From: Streptococcaceae bacterium ESL0729
GTDB lineage: Bacteria > Bacillota > Bacilli > Lactobacillales > Streptococcaceae
Assembly (NCBI GenBank): GCA_029391995.1
Contig: CP113924.1
Location: forward strand, 961,001 to 1,025,000
DNA length: 64,000 bases
Direction: 5' to 3'
In this document: one piece after another, positions 49,416 through 57,971 of the stretch
Layout of the letters: every line of letters begins with the position of its first letter
Numbering within the stretch: the first letter of the stretch is position 1
Translations under genes and position numbers: made by a program
The notes under the pieces: model-generated
Told to the model about the DNA's origin: nothing
Seen by the model: the letters and a program-made list of their open reading frames with translations, nothing else
The model's database searches: none

Positions 49416-49850
49416 ATGAAATCACTTAAAAAATTATTCCAAGGGGAAGTCTTCTCCTACTTATTCTTTGGCGTCCTTACTACCCTTATCTTTATCATGG
49501 CCAAAATGCTTGCCTACAAGCTTCTCAAAAGTGGTTTAATGAGTGAGATTATCGCTCAAGCTTTAGCCATTATCTTTGCCTTTTTGACCAACAAATTTTT
49601 TGTCTTTAAGACCTCCCAAAAGAAAAAGACCTATGTTGAATTTTTTGAATTTTTAGCTACAAGGCTTCTTCTAACCTTTCTAGCCTCTCTTGCCAACTGG
49701 TACTTTATCGATCAAAATCCTCATTTACTAGGCAAAATTTTTGCAACAAACAAGGAAGCGACAGTCCTTCTTCTAACCATTATCCTCCAGGTTTTTACAA
49801 TCGTAAGTAACTATCTTTTTAGTAAATTTTTAATCTTTAAGAAAAAATAA
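49416..49850 (+). CDS. GtrA family membrane protein
   Basis: 144 residues with four membrane helices, typical for GtrA. YLFFGVLTTLIFIMAKML, LAIIFAFLTNKFFVFK (conserved NKFFVFK) and FLIFKKK at the end are family features. GtrA proteins are thought to flip lipid-linked sugars for surface polysaccharide modification; no partner glycosyltransferase is next to it. It starts without a ribosome binding site. Divergent from queT. Confidence 0.88.
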   Translation: MKSLKKLFQGEVFSYLFFGVLTTLIFIMAKMLAYKLLKSGLMSEIIAQALAIIFAFLTNKFFVFKTSQKKKTYVEFFEFLATRLLLTFLASLANWYFIDQNPHLLGKIFATNKEATVLLLTIILQVFTIVSNYLFSKFLIFKKK

Positions 49851-49874
49851 AAGGAAATCAAGTGATTTCCTTTT
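49849..49874. terminator. Bidirectional terminator between gtrA and yihY
   Basis: AAAAGGAAATCA (49849-49860) and TGATTTCCTTTT (49863-49874) are perfect complements. Confidence 0.9.
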
Positions 49875-50829
49875 ATTTTCTTCTGATAAATTTTTTTGGC
49901 TTCCTTACGGCCTTACGCTCACCCTGACCAAAGCTCCTTATGATGGACACAAATTCACCGCGTCTGGTCTCAAATTCATCAACATAAAGACTTTGAACGG
50001 AAGCGTTAATGATTGCTCCAAAAATGAGAATTTTTGCGATGAAGATGAACCACAGCATAAGAGCAAAGGTAAGTAAGCTCCCAACCATTCGAAAGTCCAT
50101 CATCTTGTTGACATACCGGTTAACATAATCTCCAAAAAGTTTGGTTAGAAAAACCAAAACAAAGGTCGAAAATGAGGCTCCAGCAAGCACATAACGCCAC
50201 TTCTTTATTTTTACATTGGGAAGTAAAAAATAAAGCAGGGATAGGGCTGCGAAGACCAAAAGGGTAATGACCGGAAGGGTCATATTATAAAGGGCCTCAT
50301 AAATCCCTGAATCAAAGCTGATATTGTTATAAACAAGGGTTAGGGCAGTCTTTCCAAAGGTTAAAACCATAATTGCAAGAGTTATTAAGATTATAATCCC
50401 AAAACTACTGGCTAGACCAATCAATCTGCTTAGAATAAAATCCCTGTGCTTGTCTACCTTGTAGGCCTTGTTCATAGCCTTTTGCAGGGCTGAAAGTCCC
50501 TTGGAGAAGGTCCAAAGTCCTGAAACAACCGCAATCCCCAAAAGTCCAGGAGAGGGTTTGTCAAGGAAACTTTTAATCAAAACTTCTAAAATGCTGTAAA
50601 GCTGCTCGGGCAAAACATCATGAAAGAGCTTGAGGACGTAGCTACTATCTAGCTTAAGATAGGGCAGGATATTTGCAAAGGTCATCAGGATGGGAAATGT
50701 CGACAAAAGAAAGTAGTAGGCAACTGCAATACTTGAAAGATCAATTTCTGAACTCTTGTAAAAATTCACCAGGGGATTGATGAGAGGAATTTTTTTAATT
50801 CCTCCAAATATTTTCTCTAACTTTTTCAT
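49873..50829 (-). CDS. YihY/RNase BN-fold membrane protein
   Basis: About 318 residues with six membrane helices. The family features SSIAVAYYFLLSTFPILMTFANIL, GLWTFSKGLSALQKAMNKAY and YYFLLPNVKIKKWRYVLAGA are present. Earlier 'RNase BN' labels are considered wrong; the function is unknown. The start is uncertain: ATG 50829 fits homologues but lacks a site, and another ATG at 50874 is no better. It ends with a basic tail (RKAVRKPKKFIRRK). 24-70 bp downstream of map. Confidence 0.82.
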   Translation of the reverse strand: MKKLEKIFGGIKKIPLINPLVNFYKSSEIDLSSIAVAYYFLLSTFPILMTFANILPYLKLDSSYVLKLFHDVLPEQLYSILEVLIKSFLDKPSPGLLGIAVVSGLWTFSKGLSALQKAMNKAYKVDKHRDFILSRLIGLASSFGIIILITLAIMVLTFGKTALTLVYNNISFDSGIYEALYNMTLPVITLLVFAALSLLYFLLPNVKIKKWRYVLAGASFSTFVLVFLTKLFGDYVNRYVNKMMDFRMVGSLLTFALMLWFIFIAKILIFGAIINASVQSLYVDEFETRRGEFVSIIRSFGQGERKAVRKPKKFIRRK

Positions 50830-50898
50830 AATATCATTAGCGGAGTAATTACTAGTACCTTTTAGGTAGGTCATAGGTAAAACAAAGATTAAATAGAC

Positions 50899-51753
50899 CT
50901 AGTAAGTTCCTTCTTCTCCCTGACTTGTCATGATGACAGGTCCATCTTTTGTGATAACAAACTGGTGTTCATACTGGCAAGATAAACCACCATCAAGGGT
51001 TTTATGCATCCAACCAGTCTTAAAGTCGGTATCAATTTCCCAGGTACCTGTACTGATCATAGGCTCAATTGTGAGAACCATTCCTTCACGCAGGCGAATA
51101 CCCTTGCCTCTTGTTCCGTAGTGGGGAACCATTGGCTCCTCGTGGAAGGTAGGTCCTACCCCGTGACCAACTAGGTCACGAACAACCCCGTAACCATGCG
51201 ATTCTGCATATTCCTGGATGGCAGCACCAATATCTCCCATCCGGTTACCAACGCGAGCTTCTTTAATCCCGCGGTAAAGACATTCACGGGTAACATCCAT
51301 CAGGTTTTTAACCTCATCAGATGGAGTTCCTACAGCATAAGCCCAGCATGAGTCAGCAATATAGCCTGAAAAACCTTCAGTAAGTTTTTTCATGGCCTTA
51401 ACATTATTAAAATCAAGTTTAGCAACATTTAAAGATTCAGGTGCTTTACCTAAAACCATATCAACCTTGATTAGGTCACCATCTTTAAGGGTTAGATGGC
51501 GTGGGAAGGCGTGAGCTACCTCATCATTAAGGGAGCAACAAGTAGCATACGGATAATCCATAAGTTCACCATCTACTCCAATTTGAAGGGGCAGGTAATT
51601 AGCTTCCTTACAACGTTTTCTCACATATTCTTCAATATCCCACATGTCAATTCCTGGTTTAATCACATCACGTAAACCAATGTGAACGCTGGCTAGAAAG
51701 CTTCCAGCCTCATCCATCATGTCTACTTCCCTTTGACTTTTTAAAGTAATCAT
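50899..51753 (-). CDS. map: Methionine aminopeptidase, type I with streptococcal-type insert
   Basis: Removes the initiator Met. 284 residues. Metal ligands: LIKVDMVL (Asp), YIADSCWAYAVG (Asp), HGVGPTFHEEP (His), LTIEPMIS (Glu) and CQYEHQFVIT (Glu). About 30 residues (GKAPESLNVAKLDFNNVKAM and on) separate the two Asp ligands, compared with about 10 in the classic type I enzymes; this insert is known in the pneumococcal enzyme. ATG 51753, with the family start MITLKSQREVD. Confidence 0.94.
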   Translation of the reverse strand: MITLKSQREVDMMDEAGSFLASVHIGLRDVIKPGIDMWDIEEYVRKRCKEANYLPLQIGVDGELMDYPYATCCSLNDEVAHAFPRHLTLKDGDLIKVDMVLGKAPESLNVAKLDFNNVKAMKKLTEGFSGYIADSCWAYAVGTPSDEVKNLMDVTRECLYRGIKEARVGNRMGDIGAAIQEYAESHGYGVVRDLVGHGVGPTFHEEPMVPHYGTRGKGIRLREGMVLTIEPMISTGTWEIDTDFKTGWMHKTLDGGLSCQYEHQFVITKDGPVIMTSQGEEGTY

Positions 51754-51831
51754 TTATTTTTTCCTCTTCTATTGTATTATATATGCTTTATCAAACTTTT
51801 CTTATTTTACCACGCTTGATAAGATTTTTCA

Positions 51832-51859
51832 AAAAGGGCTCCCTAAAGGGAACCCTTTT
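51832..51859 (-). terminator. dtpT terminator
   Basis: AAAAGGGCTCCCT and AGGGAACCCTTTT form a nearly perfect stem after dtpT. Confidence 0.85.
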
Positions 51860-51872
51860 ACTAGGAAAGCTC

Positions 51873-53324
51873 TTATCTGACGCTTCCCATTAATTTTTCA
51901 ATCTTCTTAGAGATGGCAAGAACGATTACACCAAAGACTAGGGTAATGGCTCCAAGGATGATGAAGTACATAACCTCAGTATCTGCTGTATAAAGTTGAA
52001 CCACCTGTGCATTAAGGGCTGATCCAACTGCACTTGATAGGAACCACATTCCCATCATTTGAGCTGTAAAGGCCTTAGGTGCAAGCTTGGTTGTTACTGA
52101 CAGACCAATCGGTGAGATGAGCATTTCACCAACAATAATTAGAGCCCATGAAGCTACGAGCCACCAAGGTCCAACCTTAACGCTTGTTCCGTGCATAAGT
52201 CCAGGAACTGCCATGATTAAGAATGATACGGCTGTAAAGAATAGACCGATGGCAAACTTAACTGGTGAGCTTGGTTGCTTTTTACCAAGTTTAGTCCAAA
52301 GGACAGCAAATAATGGCACATAAAGCATGATAAATAAAGGGTTTAAACTCTGGAAGTATGATGCTTGGAACCAAGATGGATAGTTAACACGATCAGCAGC
52401 AAAGGTTGCAAGAACGATTGATCCCTGCTCCTCAAGAGCCCAAAAGATTACGGCTGAAAGGAAAAGAGGAATGTAAGCTAGGACGTGTGATTTTTCTTCC
52501 TTGCTTGTCTTATCAGAGCGGTACATCTTAACAAAATAGTAGACTGGTGCAAGGACCGCAAAGACTGTAAGAAGGTTGATGAATAGGCTAAGGGTCAAGA
52601 CCTTAAGGGCTGCAAGCACACCAAAGGCAAGAATCAAGGCTACACTTATTACCACTGTCTTGATGTAGAAGCTTTTCTTCTCATCTGCTGATAATGGATT
52701 TACTGGCTCAAGGCCTTCTTCTGGCAAGTATTTTTTGCCATCAAGGGTATATTGAACAAGACCTAGGAACATTCCAACGGCCGCGATTGAAAAGGCCACA
52801 TGATAGTTCCACTGAGCCTGAGCCCAACCTACTACTAGAGGGGCAATAAAGCTTCCAAGGTTGATTCCAAAGACAAAGATTGAAAAACCTGAGTCACGGC
52901 GTGGGTCTTCGGCTGAGTAAAGCTCACCAACCAGACTTGAAACATTAGGTTTTAAAAGTCCTGTACCAATAATGATAAGAGCCATTGATACAAAAAGGGC
53001 AGGTGCTCCAAAAGGTGTAGCAAGAGCGATATGACCCAACATAATTAGGACACCACCTAGGAAAACAGCCCTTCTTTGCCCGATAAGGCGGTCAGCGATG
53101 AAACCACCACCCATACCAGTAAGGTAGACTAAACTTGAATAGATGGCCATAATTGAAGCCGCCGTTGTTTTAGGAACATTCAGCTCTCCATTATCAATCA
53201 TAAACCACATGTAAAAGAGCAAGATGGCTCTCATACCATAGTAAGAGAATCGCTCCCACATTTCTGTAAAAAATAGGGTCTGTAAGCCACGTGGCTGCCC
53301 TAAAAATTCTTTTTTAGAATTCAT
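51873..53324 (-). CDS. dtpT: Di-/tripeptide proton symporter (POT family)
   Basis: 483 residues, 12-14 membrane helices. The proton-coupling motif [19 protein letters not shown] (E-x-x-E-R-F-x-Y-Y-G) and [13 protein letters not shown] are intact, and [17 protein letters not shown] and ALEEQGS match the DtpT group. It imports di- and tripeptides that PepT and other peptidases then digest. The promoter carries a likely CodY box, so rich medium should reduce it. Confidence 0.95.
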   Translation of the reverse strand: MNSKKEFLGQPRGLQTLFFTEMWERFSYYGMRAILLFYMWFMIDNGELNVPKTTAASIMAIYSSLVYLTGMGGGFIADRLIGQRRAVFLGGVLIMLGHIALATPFGAPALFVSMALIIIGTGLLKPNVSSLVGELYSAEDPRRDSGFSIFVFGINLGSFIAPLVVGWAQAQWNYHVAFSIAAVGMFLGLVQYTLDGKKYLPEEGLEPVNPLSADEKKSFYIKTVVISVALILAFGVLAALKVLTLSLFINLLTVFAVLAPVYYFVKMYRSDKTSKEEKSHVLAYIPLFLSAVIFWALEEQGSIVLATFAADRVNYPSWFQASYFQSLNPLFIMLYVPLFAVLWTKLGKKQPSSPVKFAIGLFFTAVSFLIMAVPGLMHGTSVKVGPWWLVASWALIIVGEMLISPIGLSVTTKLAPKAFTAQMMGMWFLSSAVGSALNAQVVQLYTADTEVMYFIILGAITLVFGVIVLAISKKIEKLMGSVR

Positions 53325-53358
53325 TAAATAATACCTTCCAATCTGAAATATCTTGTAT

Positions 53359-53387
53359 ATTTTACCATATTATTCTGAAAGTTTCAA
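53359..53387 (-). promoter_or_regulatory. dtpT promoter with overlapping CodY-like box
   Basis: On the minus strand TTGAAA, 17 bp, TAAAAT with extended TGG. The plus-strand 15-mer ATTATTCTGAAAGTT (53369-53383) matches the CodY consensus AATTTTCWGAAAATT at 12 of 15 positions and lies in the spacer and -35 region. Confidence 0.6.
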
Positions 53388-53613
53388 AATTATTTTTAAA
53401 TAAAAATTATTTAAAAGATTTATATTCTTTTATTTCACAAAGACTTAGCTCCTTTATACAAGAATATGCAAAAAAATATCAATTTATATTATTTGTATAT
53501 TTTTTCATTAATTAGCATAAAAATTACTTTTTCATAATCTATCTAAAAAGTAGGATAGTTAGCTTTAGTAAACTTAAACTAAGTATTTTTTTCTTTTATT
53601 TTGCCAAAAAGCT
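53388..53613. other. AT-rich gap between dtpT and flavodoxin
   Basis: About 225 bp without a gene or clear hairpin, lying between the two divergent promoters. Confidence 0.5.
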
Positions 53614-53622
53614 TGCTATAAT
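53614..53622 (+). promoter_or_regulatory. Extended -10 of the flavodoxin gene
   Basis: TGCTATAAT, with no good -35 at the right distance. The ribosome site GAGGAGG follows before the TTG start. Confidence 0.65.
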
Positions 53623-53652
53623 TCGCTTATAGACTTAGAGGAGGTTTTTATT

Positions 53653-54096
53653 TTGGCAACAGCTAAGATTGTATATGCAAGTATGACAGGTAACACAGAG
53701 GAGATCGCTGATATCGTTTGTGAAGCCTTAGAAAATAAAGGTATTGAAGTTGAGATGGATGAGTGTACATCTGTTGACGCTGAGGATCTACTAGATTTTG
53801 ACATTAACATTGTCGCTACCTACACTTATGGTGATGGTGAATTACCTGATGAAATCGTTGACTTTTATGATGACCTAAAAGACCTTGATTTAGACGGTAA
53901 AATTTACGGGGTAGTTGGATCAGGTGATACCTTCTACGATGAATTCTGTAAATCAGTTGATGACTTTGACAGAGCCTTTGCTTCTACTGGAGCAACAAAG
54001 GGTGCTGACAATGTTAAGGTTGATTTAGCTGCTGAAGAAGACGACATTCAAGCCCTTGAAAAATTTGCTGACGAACTTGTCGCAAAGCTTGGATAA
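53653..54096 (+). CDS. Flavodoxin
   Basis: 147-residue FMN electron carrier. FMN phosphate loop ASMTGNTEEIAD (about 9-20), 50s loop ATYTYGDGELPDE, 90s loop GSGDTFYDEF. The start codon is TTG at 53653, 8 bp after GGAGG. Acidic C-terminus. Monocistronic with its own terminator. Its partners are unknown; with ferredoxin it supplies low-potential electron transfer. Confidence 0.95.
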   Translation: MATAKIVYASMTGNTEEIADIVCEALENKGIEVEMDECTSVDAEDLLDFDINIVATYTYGDGELPDEIVDFYDDLKDLDLDGKIYGVVGSGDTFYDEFCKSVDDFDRAFASTGATKGADNVKVDLAAEEDDIQALEKFADELVAKLG

Positions 54097-54113
54097 AGCA
54101 TATTAGTAATAAG

Positions 54114-54140
54114 TAAAAGGAGGCTTGTGGCCTCCTTTTA
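54114..54140 (+). terminator. Flavodoxin terminator
   Basis: TAAAAGGAGGC and GCCTCCTTTTA are perfect arms around TTGTG. Confidence 0.9.
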
Positions 54141-54161
54141 CTAACTCTAAAATTCATAGAA

Positions 54162-54187
54162 AAAACCAGGACATGTGTCCTGGTTTT
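54162..54187 (-). terminator. Terminator of the BI-1 family gene
   Basis: AAAACCAGGACA and TGTCCTGGTTTT are perfect arms separated by TG. Confidence 0.9.
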
Positions 54188-54194
54188 ATACTTC

Positions 54195-54881
54195 TTAATC
54201 CTTATTACCAAAGATTCTTACAAGATAGATGAAGAGGTTGATGAAGTCTAGGTAAAGACTTAGGGCAAGACTAATAGCTTGTCCATCAGTTACATCTCCC
54301 TGCATGCTATTGTAAACATTTTTAATGGTTTGATTATCATAAGCGATAAGGCCTGAGAAGATTAGAACCCCCGCAAAGCTAATTAAAAGGTTAAAGACTT
54401 GTCCTCCAGTAAAGATAAAGACGATACCTGAAAGGATAAGACCAATTAATCCAGCACGGGCAGCCTTACCAACTCCTGTTAGACTTTGTTTGGTACGACT
54501 TCCGTAAAGAGCCAGGGCAAAGAACATAACAGCAGCTACCACGAAAGCTTGAGTCACTGAACCTAGTTTATAATAGGCTAGGGTAAAGCTTAGGGTAAAG
54601 CCATTAAGGGCTGAGTAGAAGATAAAGCCAGGTAGGGCTAAACTACTATCACGCCTTGTACTAGAACTTAGGGCAAAAACAACTGCCAGCTCAAGAACCC
54701 AAGTAACTGGAAGAATCCAGAAATGGTTATTTAAGATATTGACCATGTTGGCCTGGAAGACCGTTAAGGTCAAAAATGATACAACAGCACTAACTGTAAT
54801 ACCCATACCCATCAAGGCATAGATACGTGCGTAAAAATCGTTTAAAGTAAACTTTCTTTCATTAATTATTTGGTTATTCAT
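54195..54881 (-). CDS. Bax inhibitor-1/YccA family membrane protein
   Basis: 228 residues, seven membrane helices. YARIYALMGMGITVSAVVSF at the start and FSGLIAYDNQTIKNVYNSM near the end are typical; the final helix pair contains LSLYLDFINLFIYLVRIFG with the conserved Asp. Relatives in Bacillus (YetJ) leak calcium in a pH-dependent way. The function here is unproven. A normal ATG start. Confidence 0.9.
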   Translation of the reverse strand: MNNQIINERKFTLNDFYARIYALMGMGITVSAVVSFLTLTVFQANMVNILNNHFWILPVTWVLELAVVFALSSSTRRDSSLALPGFIFYSALNGFTLSFTLAYYKLGSVTQAFVVAAVMFFALALYGSRTKQSLTGVGKAARAGLIGLILSGIVFIFTGGQVFNLLISFAGVLIFSGLIAYDNQTIKNVYNSMQGDVTDGQAISLALSLYLDFINLFIYLVRIFGNKD

Positions 54882-55032
54882 ATAAACCCTCCTATTTGCT
54901 CATTAACTAGGACTATAGATTTTAAATTATACATTTTTCTAAAACCTAGTGAAACTTCTTTCCCATAAGGATACAATAAATCCTTAAATTTTTCATCCGC
55001 CCCGGGACCTAAATTCTTTGTAGCTGTTATAC

Positions 55033-55545
55033 TTAAGAATCAATACCAATCTTCTTTGAAGAACCTCTAAATTCACGCCACTTATTGGCTAGGGGGATAT
55101 ACCTTTCTTTAACAGCACAATACTTGTCAATAAAGGTTACAACAAAACTTTCCTTGTATTTAGGTGGGGCAATGGTTGCTCCCCACATGTGCTTAATGAT
55201 AATATCACGCTCAAGATCAGAGAGCTCTGTTAATTTGAGGGCATTTCCATAGGCAATCCTTGGATGAACGTAGGCATGGCTCCCCTCAGCAAACTTGGTG
55301 TCTCGCCAATCATAATAAAAAAGGTCATGTAAGAGACCAGCTCGGGCAATCTCCCTGGTCTTCCAACCAAACTTTCTTGCCACCCTAAAGCTTTGGTAGC
55401 TAACATTTAGAGAATGGATGAGCCTTGTTGTATGGTGGTGGTGGACATGCTCATTGAGCCTTTGGACTTCAGGTCTTACAAGCAAGTCTTCAATCAAGGC
55501 CATATATTCTGGATCATCTTCCCAAGGTTTATCGTAAAATGTCAT
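55033..55545 (-). CDS. HD-domain phosphohydrolase
   Basis: 170 residues. HD metal residues: HHTTRLIHSLNVSYQSF (first His), GLLHDLFYYDWRD (HD pair) and a later Asp in FIDKYC. The conserved YVHPRIAYGNALKL and IIKHMWG stretches fit the streptococcal HD proteins of this size. Likely a nucleotide phosphatase; the substrate is unknown. Preceded by the divergent methylase group. Confidence 0.85.
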   Translation of the reverse strand: MTFYDKPWEDDPEYMALIEDLLVRPEVQRLNEHVHHHHTTRLIHSLNVSYQSFRVARKFGWKTREIARAGLLHDLFYYDWRDTKFAEGSHAYVHPRIAYGNALKLTELSDLERDIIIKHMWGATIAPPKYKESFVVTFIDKYCAVKERYIPLANKWREFRGSSKKIGIDS

Positions 55546-55707
55546 CTAGCTTCCTCTTCTTTGGTCATATCAAGCGATATGTAATAATTGCGGTATGAAC
55601 CCAATTATACCACTATTTTTTTATTTTTCTTTCTTTTATGATTGTATTTTATTATCTTTTCCTAAAAGAAGACTAAAAGCTAGCCATCTTTTTCTTTTTA
55701 TTTGTTT

Positions 55708-56451
55708 TTATTCGCTTTTAAGGGAAGCAAAGATTAAAATCCCACCAGCTACAGCTACGTTTAAGGACTCTGCCAAACCTGGCATGTCGATATGTACAAT
55801 TTGATCGGCACAATCCTTACTCAAAGCTGACACACCTTGACCTTCATTTCCAAGAACAAGGGCAAAGTTATGGTCAAAGTCCACTTCCTTATAGGACACA
55901 GAATTCTTTTCAAGGCTTGTGACAAGGATATTAAGTCCTTGATTTTTCAAAAAGTCATAGATTAACTCAAGCTCCATTGAAAAAATTGGCAAATGAAAAT
56001 TACTGCCCTGCATGCTTCTTAAAACCTTGGGGCTGTATAAGTCAGCACAGGCCTTTGATAAAAAGACCGCATCATAAGCAGCTGCATCAGCCGTCCTAAT
56101 CAGGGTACCAACATTGCCTGGGTCCTGGACTCCGTCAAGGACCAACACCTGCTTAAGCTTAGAACAATCTGCCAAAAGGCTGCTGTCTTTTTTTACTACT
56201 GCCACCAAGCCTTGAGGGGTCTTACTGTCTGTCATGGACCTTAAAACTTCCTCAGATACAGGACTTGCCTCTGGGTATTCTTCCTGGTAATTTTCAAGGA
56301 CAAAAACGTCCTCAATCTGAGCCTTAGATTTTTTAGCCTCCTCATAGAGGTGGAAGCCTTCAATCAGGTAGGAGTCCTTCCGATGTTTTTTTTGTAATAA
56401 TTTTCTAGCTGCCTTAACGGCCTTATTATCCTTTGATTTTATAGTATTCAT
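55708..56451 (-). CDS. TrmH-family (SpoU) RNA 2'-O-methyltransferase
   Basis: 247 residues. An N-terminal RNA-binding domain (KNKAVKAARKLLQKKHRKDS) precedes the knotted SPOUT domain: LDGVQDPGNVGTLIRTADA (motif 1), ALVLGNEGQGVS (motif 2), IDMPGLAESLNVAVAGGILI (motif 3). It likely modifies rRNA; the target is unknown. Divergent from the acylphosphatase gene, as in streptococci. Confidence 0.92.
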   Translation of the reverse strand: MNTIKSKDNKAVKAARKLLQKKHRKDSYLIEGFHLYEEAKKSKAQIEDVFVLENYQEEYPEASPVSEEVLRSMTDSKTPQGLVAVVKKDSSLLADCSKLKQVLVLDGVQDPGNVGTLIRTADAAAYDAVFLSKACADLYSPKVLRSMQGSNFHLPIFSMELELIYDFLKNQGLNILVTSLEKNSVSYKEVDFDHNFALVLGNEGQGVSALSKDCADQIVHIDMPGLAESLNVAVAGGILIFASLKSE

Positions 56452-56593
56452 AAGAAAGATTATAAGTAAAAATCAAAATATTTACAATCACTTTTTGATA
56501 CTCCTGACATTAAAATACGAGATATCTGCGGCACAATGTAAAAATTATAGATATAAAAGCCTTTGTGCTAAAATGATAAAAAAGGAGGTCGTT

Positions 56594-56869
56594 ATGATTA
56601 AATTAAGATTTATTGTTACAGGTAAGGTTCAAGGGGTTGGTTTTCGCTGGAGCACCCAAAGTCTTGCCATGGAGCTTGGGATTTGCGGGCAGGTTTGGAA
56701 TAATGATGATGGTAGTGTCGAAATTTTGGCTCAATCAGACTCAGCTACAAGGCTCCTACTCTTTGAAAAGAAACTCAGGCAGGGGGTCAACTCCCTTGCT
56801 CGAGTTGATTATTTAGAAAAAAGTCCAGCTGACTTTAAAAACTTCAATAACTTTAGCGTTCGCTTATAA
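56594..56869 (+). CDS. acyP: Acylphosphatase
   Basis: 91 residues from ATG 56594, which has AAGGAGG 5 bp upstream; the frame is open further upstream but without a site. Catalytic Arg in GKVQGVGFRWSTQ and Asn in QVWNNDDGSVEI are present. It hydrolyses acyl phosphates. It lies 83 bp before yidC on the same strand, a conserved pair. Confidence 0.94.
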   Translation: MIKLRFIVTGKVQGVGFRWSTQSLAMELGICGQVWNNDDGSVEILAQSDSATRLLLFEKKLRQGVNSLARVDYLEKSPADFKNFNNFSVRL

Positions 56870-56952
56870 TCTAGTCCCTGGGACTTATTGAATAAACCAC
56901 TGTTTTAATATATAATTAAGCGGTCTATAAAAATTAGGAGAATGGATCGAAA

Positions 56953-57888
56953 TTGAAAAAAAATATTAAAAGAATCATGTATTCAGGATTTGCCCTAACA
57001 GCGTTACTTATGCTAACGGGTTGTGTCCAAACAAAAAATGGTGAGCCAACTGGTAGTGGTTGGGTTTACAACCTACTGGTAAAACCCATGTCATCAGTCA
57101 TTGAATACTTTGTAAACAACTGGGGTTGGAGCTACGGACTTGCTATTATTGGTGTAACCATCATCGTCCGCCTTCTAATCCTTCCCCTTGGACTTAACCA
57201 GGCCTATAAATCAAGCTACCAGCAGGAAAAAATGGCCTACCTAAAACCAATCCTTGGTCCCATCCAAGATAAACTTAAGAATGCTGCTACACCTGAAGCT
57301 AAGATGGCTGCCCAACAGGAGTTGATGCAGGTTCAAAAGGATAACGGCATTAATATGTTTGGTGGAATTGGGTGTCTACCCCTTCTAATCCAAATGCCCT
57401 TCTTCTCAGCCCTCTTCTACGCAGCTCGTTACACACCAGGGATTGACGGAAGTACCTTCTTTGGGATGAACCTTGGCCAAAGGAGTATTCCCTTTGTAAT
57501 TATCGCAGGTATCCTCTACTTCGCTCAATCATGGCTTTCAACCTATGGAATGTCTGAGGAACAAAAGGCACAGATGAAATCAATGCTTATTATAAGTCCT
57601 TTGATGATCGTCTTCATGTCTTGGTCTTCTCCTGCTGGAGTTACCCTTTACTGGGTTGTCGGTGGAGCTTTTGGAATCATCCAACAGTTGATTACAACCT
57701 TCATGATTAAGCCTCATCTTAAGAAGAAAATTGACGCAGAATTTGAAGCTAACCCACCAAAGGTTAACACTAAGGACATTAAAGATGTTACCCAAAGTGC
57801 TGCTCAAGCTCAAGTTGAAGCTAATATCAAGCGTGATCTTAAGTCTAGCAAAAAAGGACGCAACTCAGGCAAGCAAAAGAAAAAATAA
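56953..57888 (+). CDS. yidC: Membrane insertase YidC/OxaA1 (lipoprotein form)
   Basis: Inserts and folds membrane proteins with SRP and Sec. 311 residues. TTG 56953 is the start (AGGAG 12 bp upstream; the ATG between them runs into a stop at once). The lipobox LLMLTGC with Cys24 makes it a lipoprotein, as usual in Firmicutes. Core: YGLAIIGVTIIVRLLILPLG with the conserved groove Arg, GIGCLPLLIQMPFFSALFYA and SPAGVTLYWVVGG. A basic C-terminal tail (SSKKGRNSGKQKKK) binds ribosomes. ffh is at the window's end. Confidence 0.95.
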   Translation: MKKNIKRIMYSGFALTALLMLTGCVQTKNGEPTGSGWVYNLLVKPMSSVIEYFVNNWGWSYGLAIIGVTIIVRLLILPLGLNQAYKSSYQQEKMAYLKPILGPIQDKLKNAATPEAKMAAQQELMQVQKDNGINMFGGIGCLPLLIQMPFFSALFYAARYTPGIDGSTFFGMNLGQRSIPFVIIAGILYFAQSWLSTYGMSEEQKAQMKSMLIISPLMIVFMSWSSPAGVTLYWVVGGAFGIIQQLITTFMIKPHLKKKIDAEFEANPPKVNTKDIKDVTQSAAQAQVEANIKRDLKSSKKGRNSGKQKKK

Positions 57889-57942
57889 GTTTTTAAATTC
57901 CTTCAAGCAATTGGGGGAGTTTTTTTGTGGCTTGAGGTTACA

Positions 57943-57968
57943 AAAAAGGAAGCAGCTGCTTCCTTTTT
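57943..57968. terminator. Bidirectional terminator between yidC and tkt
   Basis: AAAAAGGAAGCAG and CTGCTTCCTTTTT form a perfect 26-bp palindrome; it serves both convergent genes. Confidence 0.9.
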
Positions 57969-57971
57969 ATT

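Noticed and set aside
56872-56886. AGTCCC/GGGACT hairpin after the acylphosphatase gene as a terminator
   Set aside because: No T tract follows, so it would not stop transcription into yidC.
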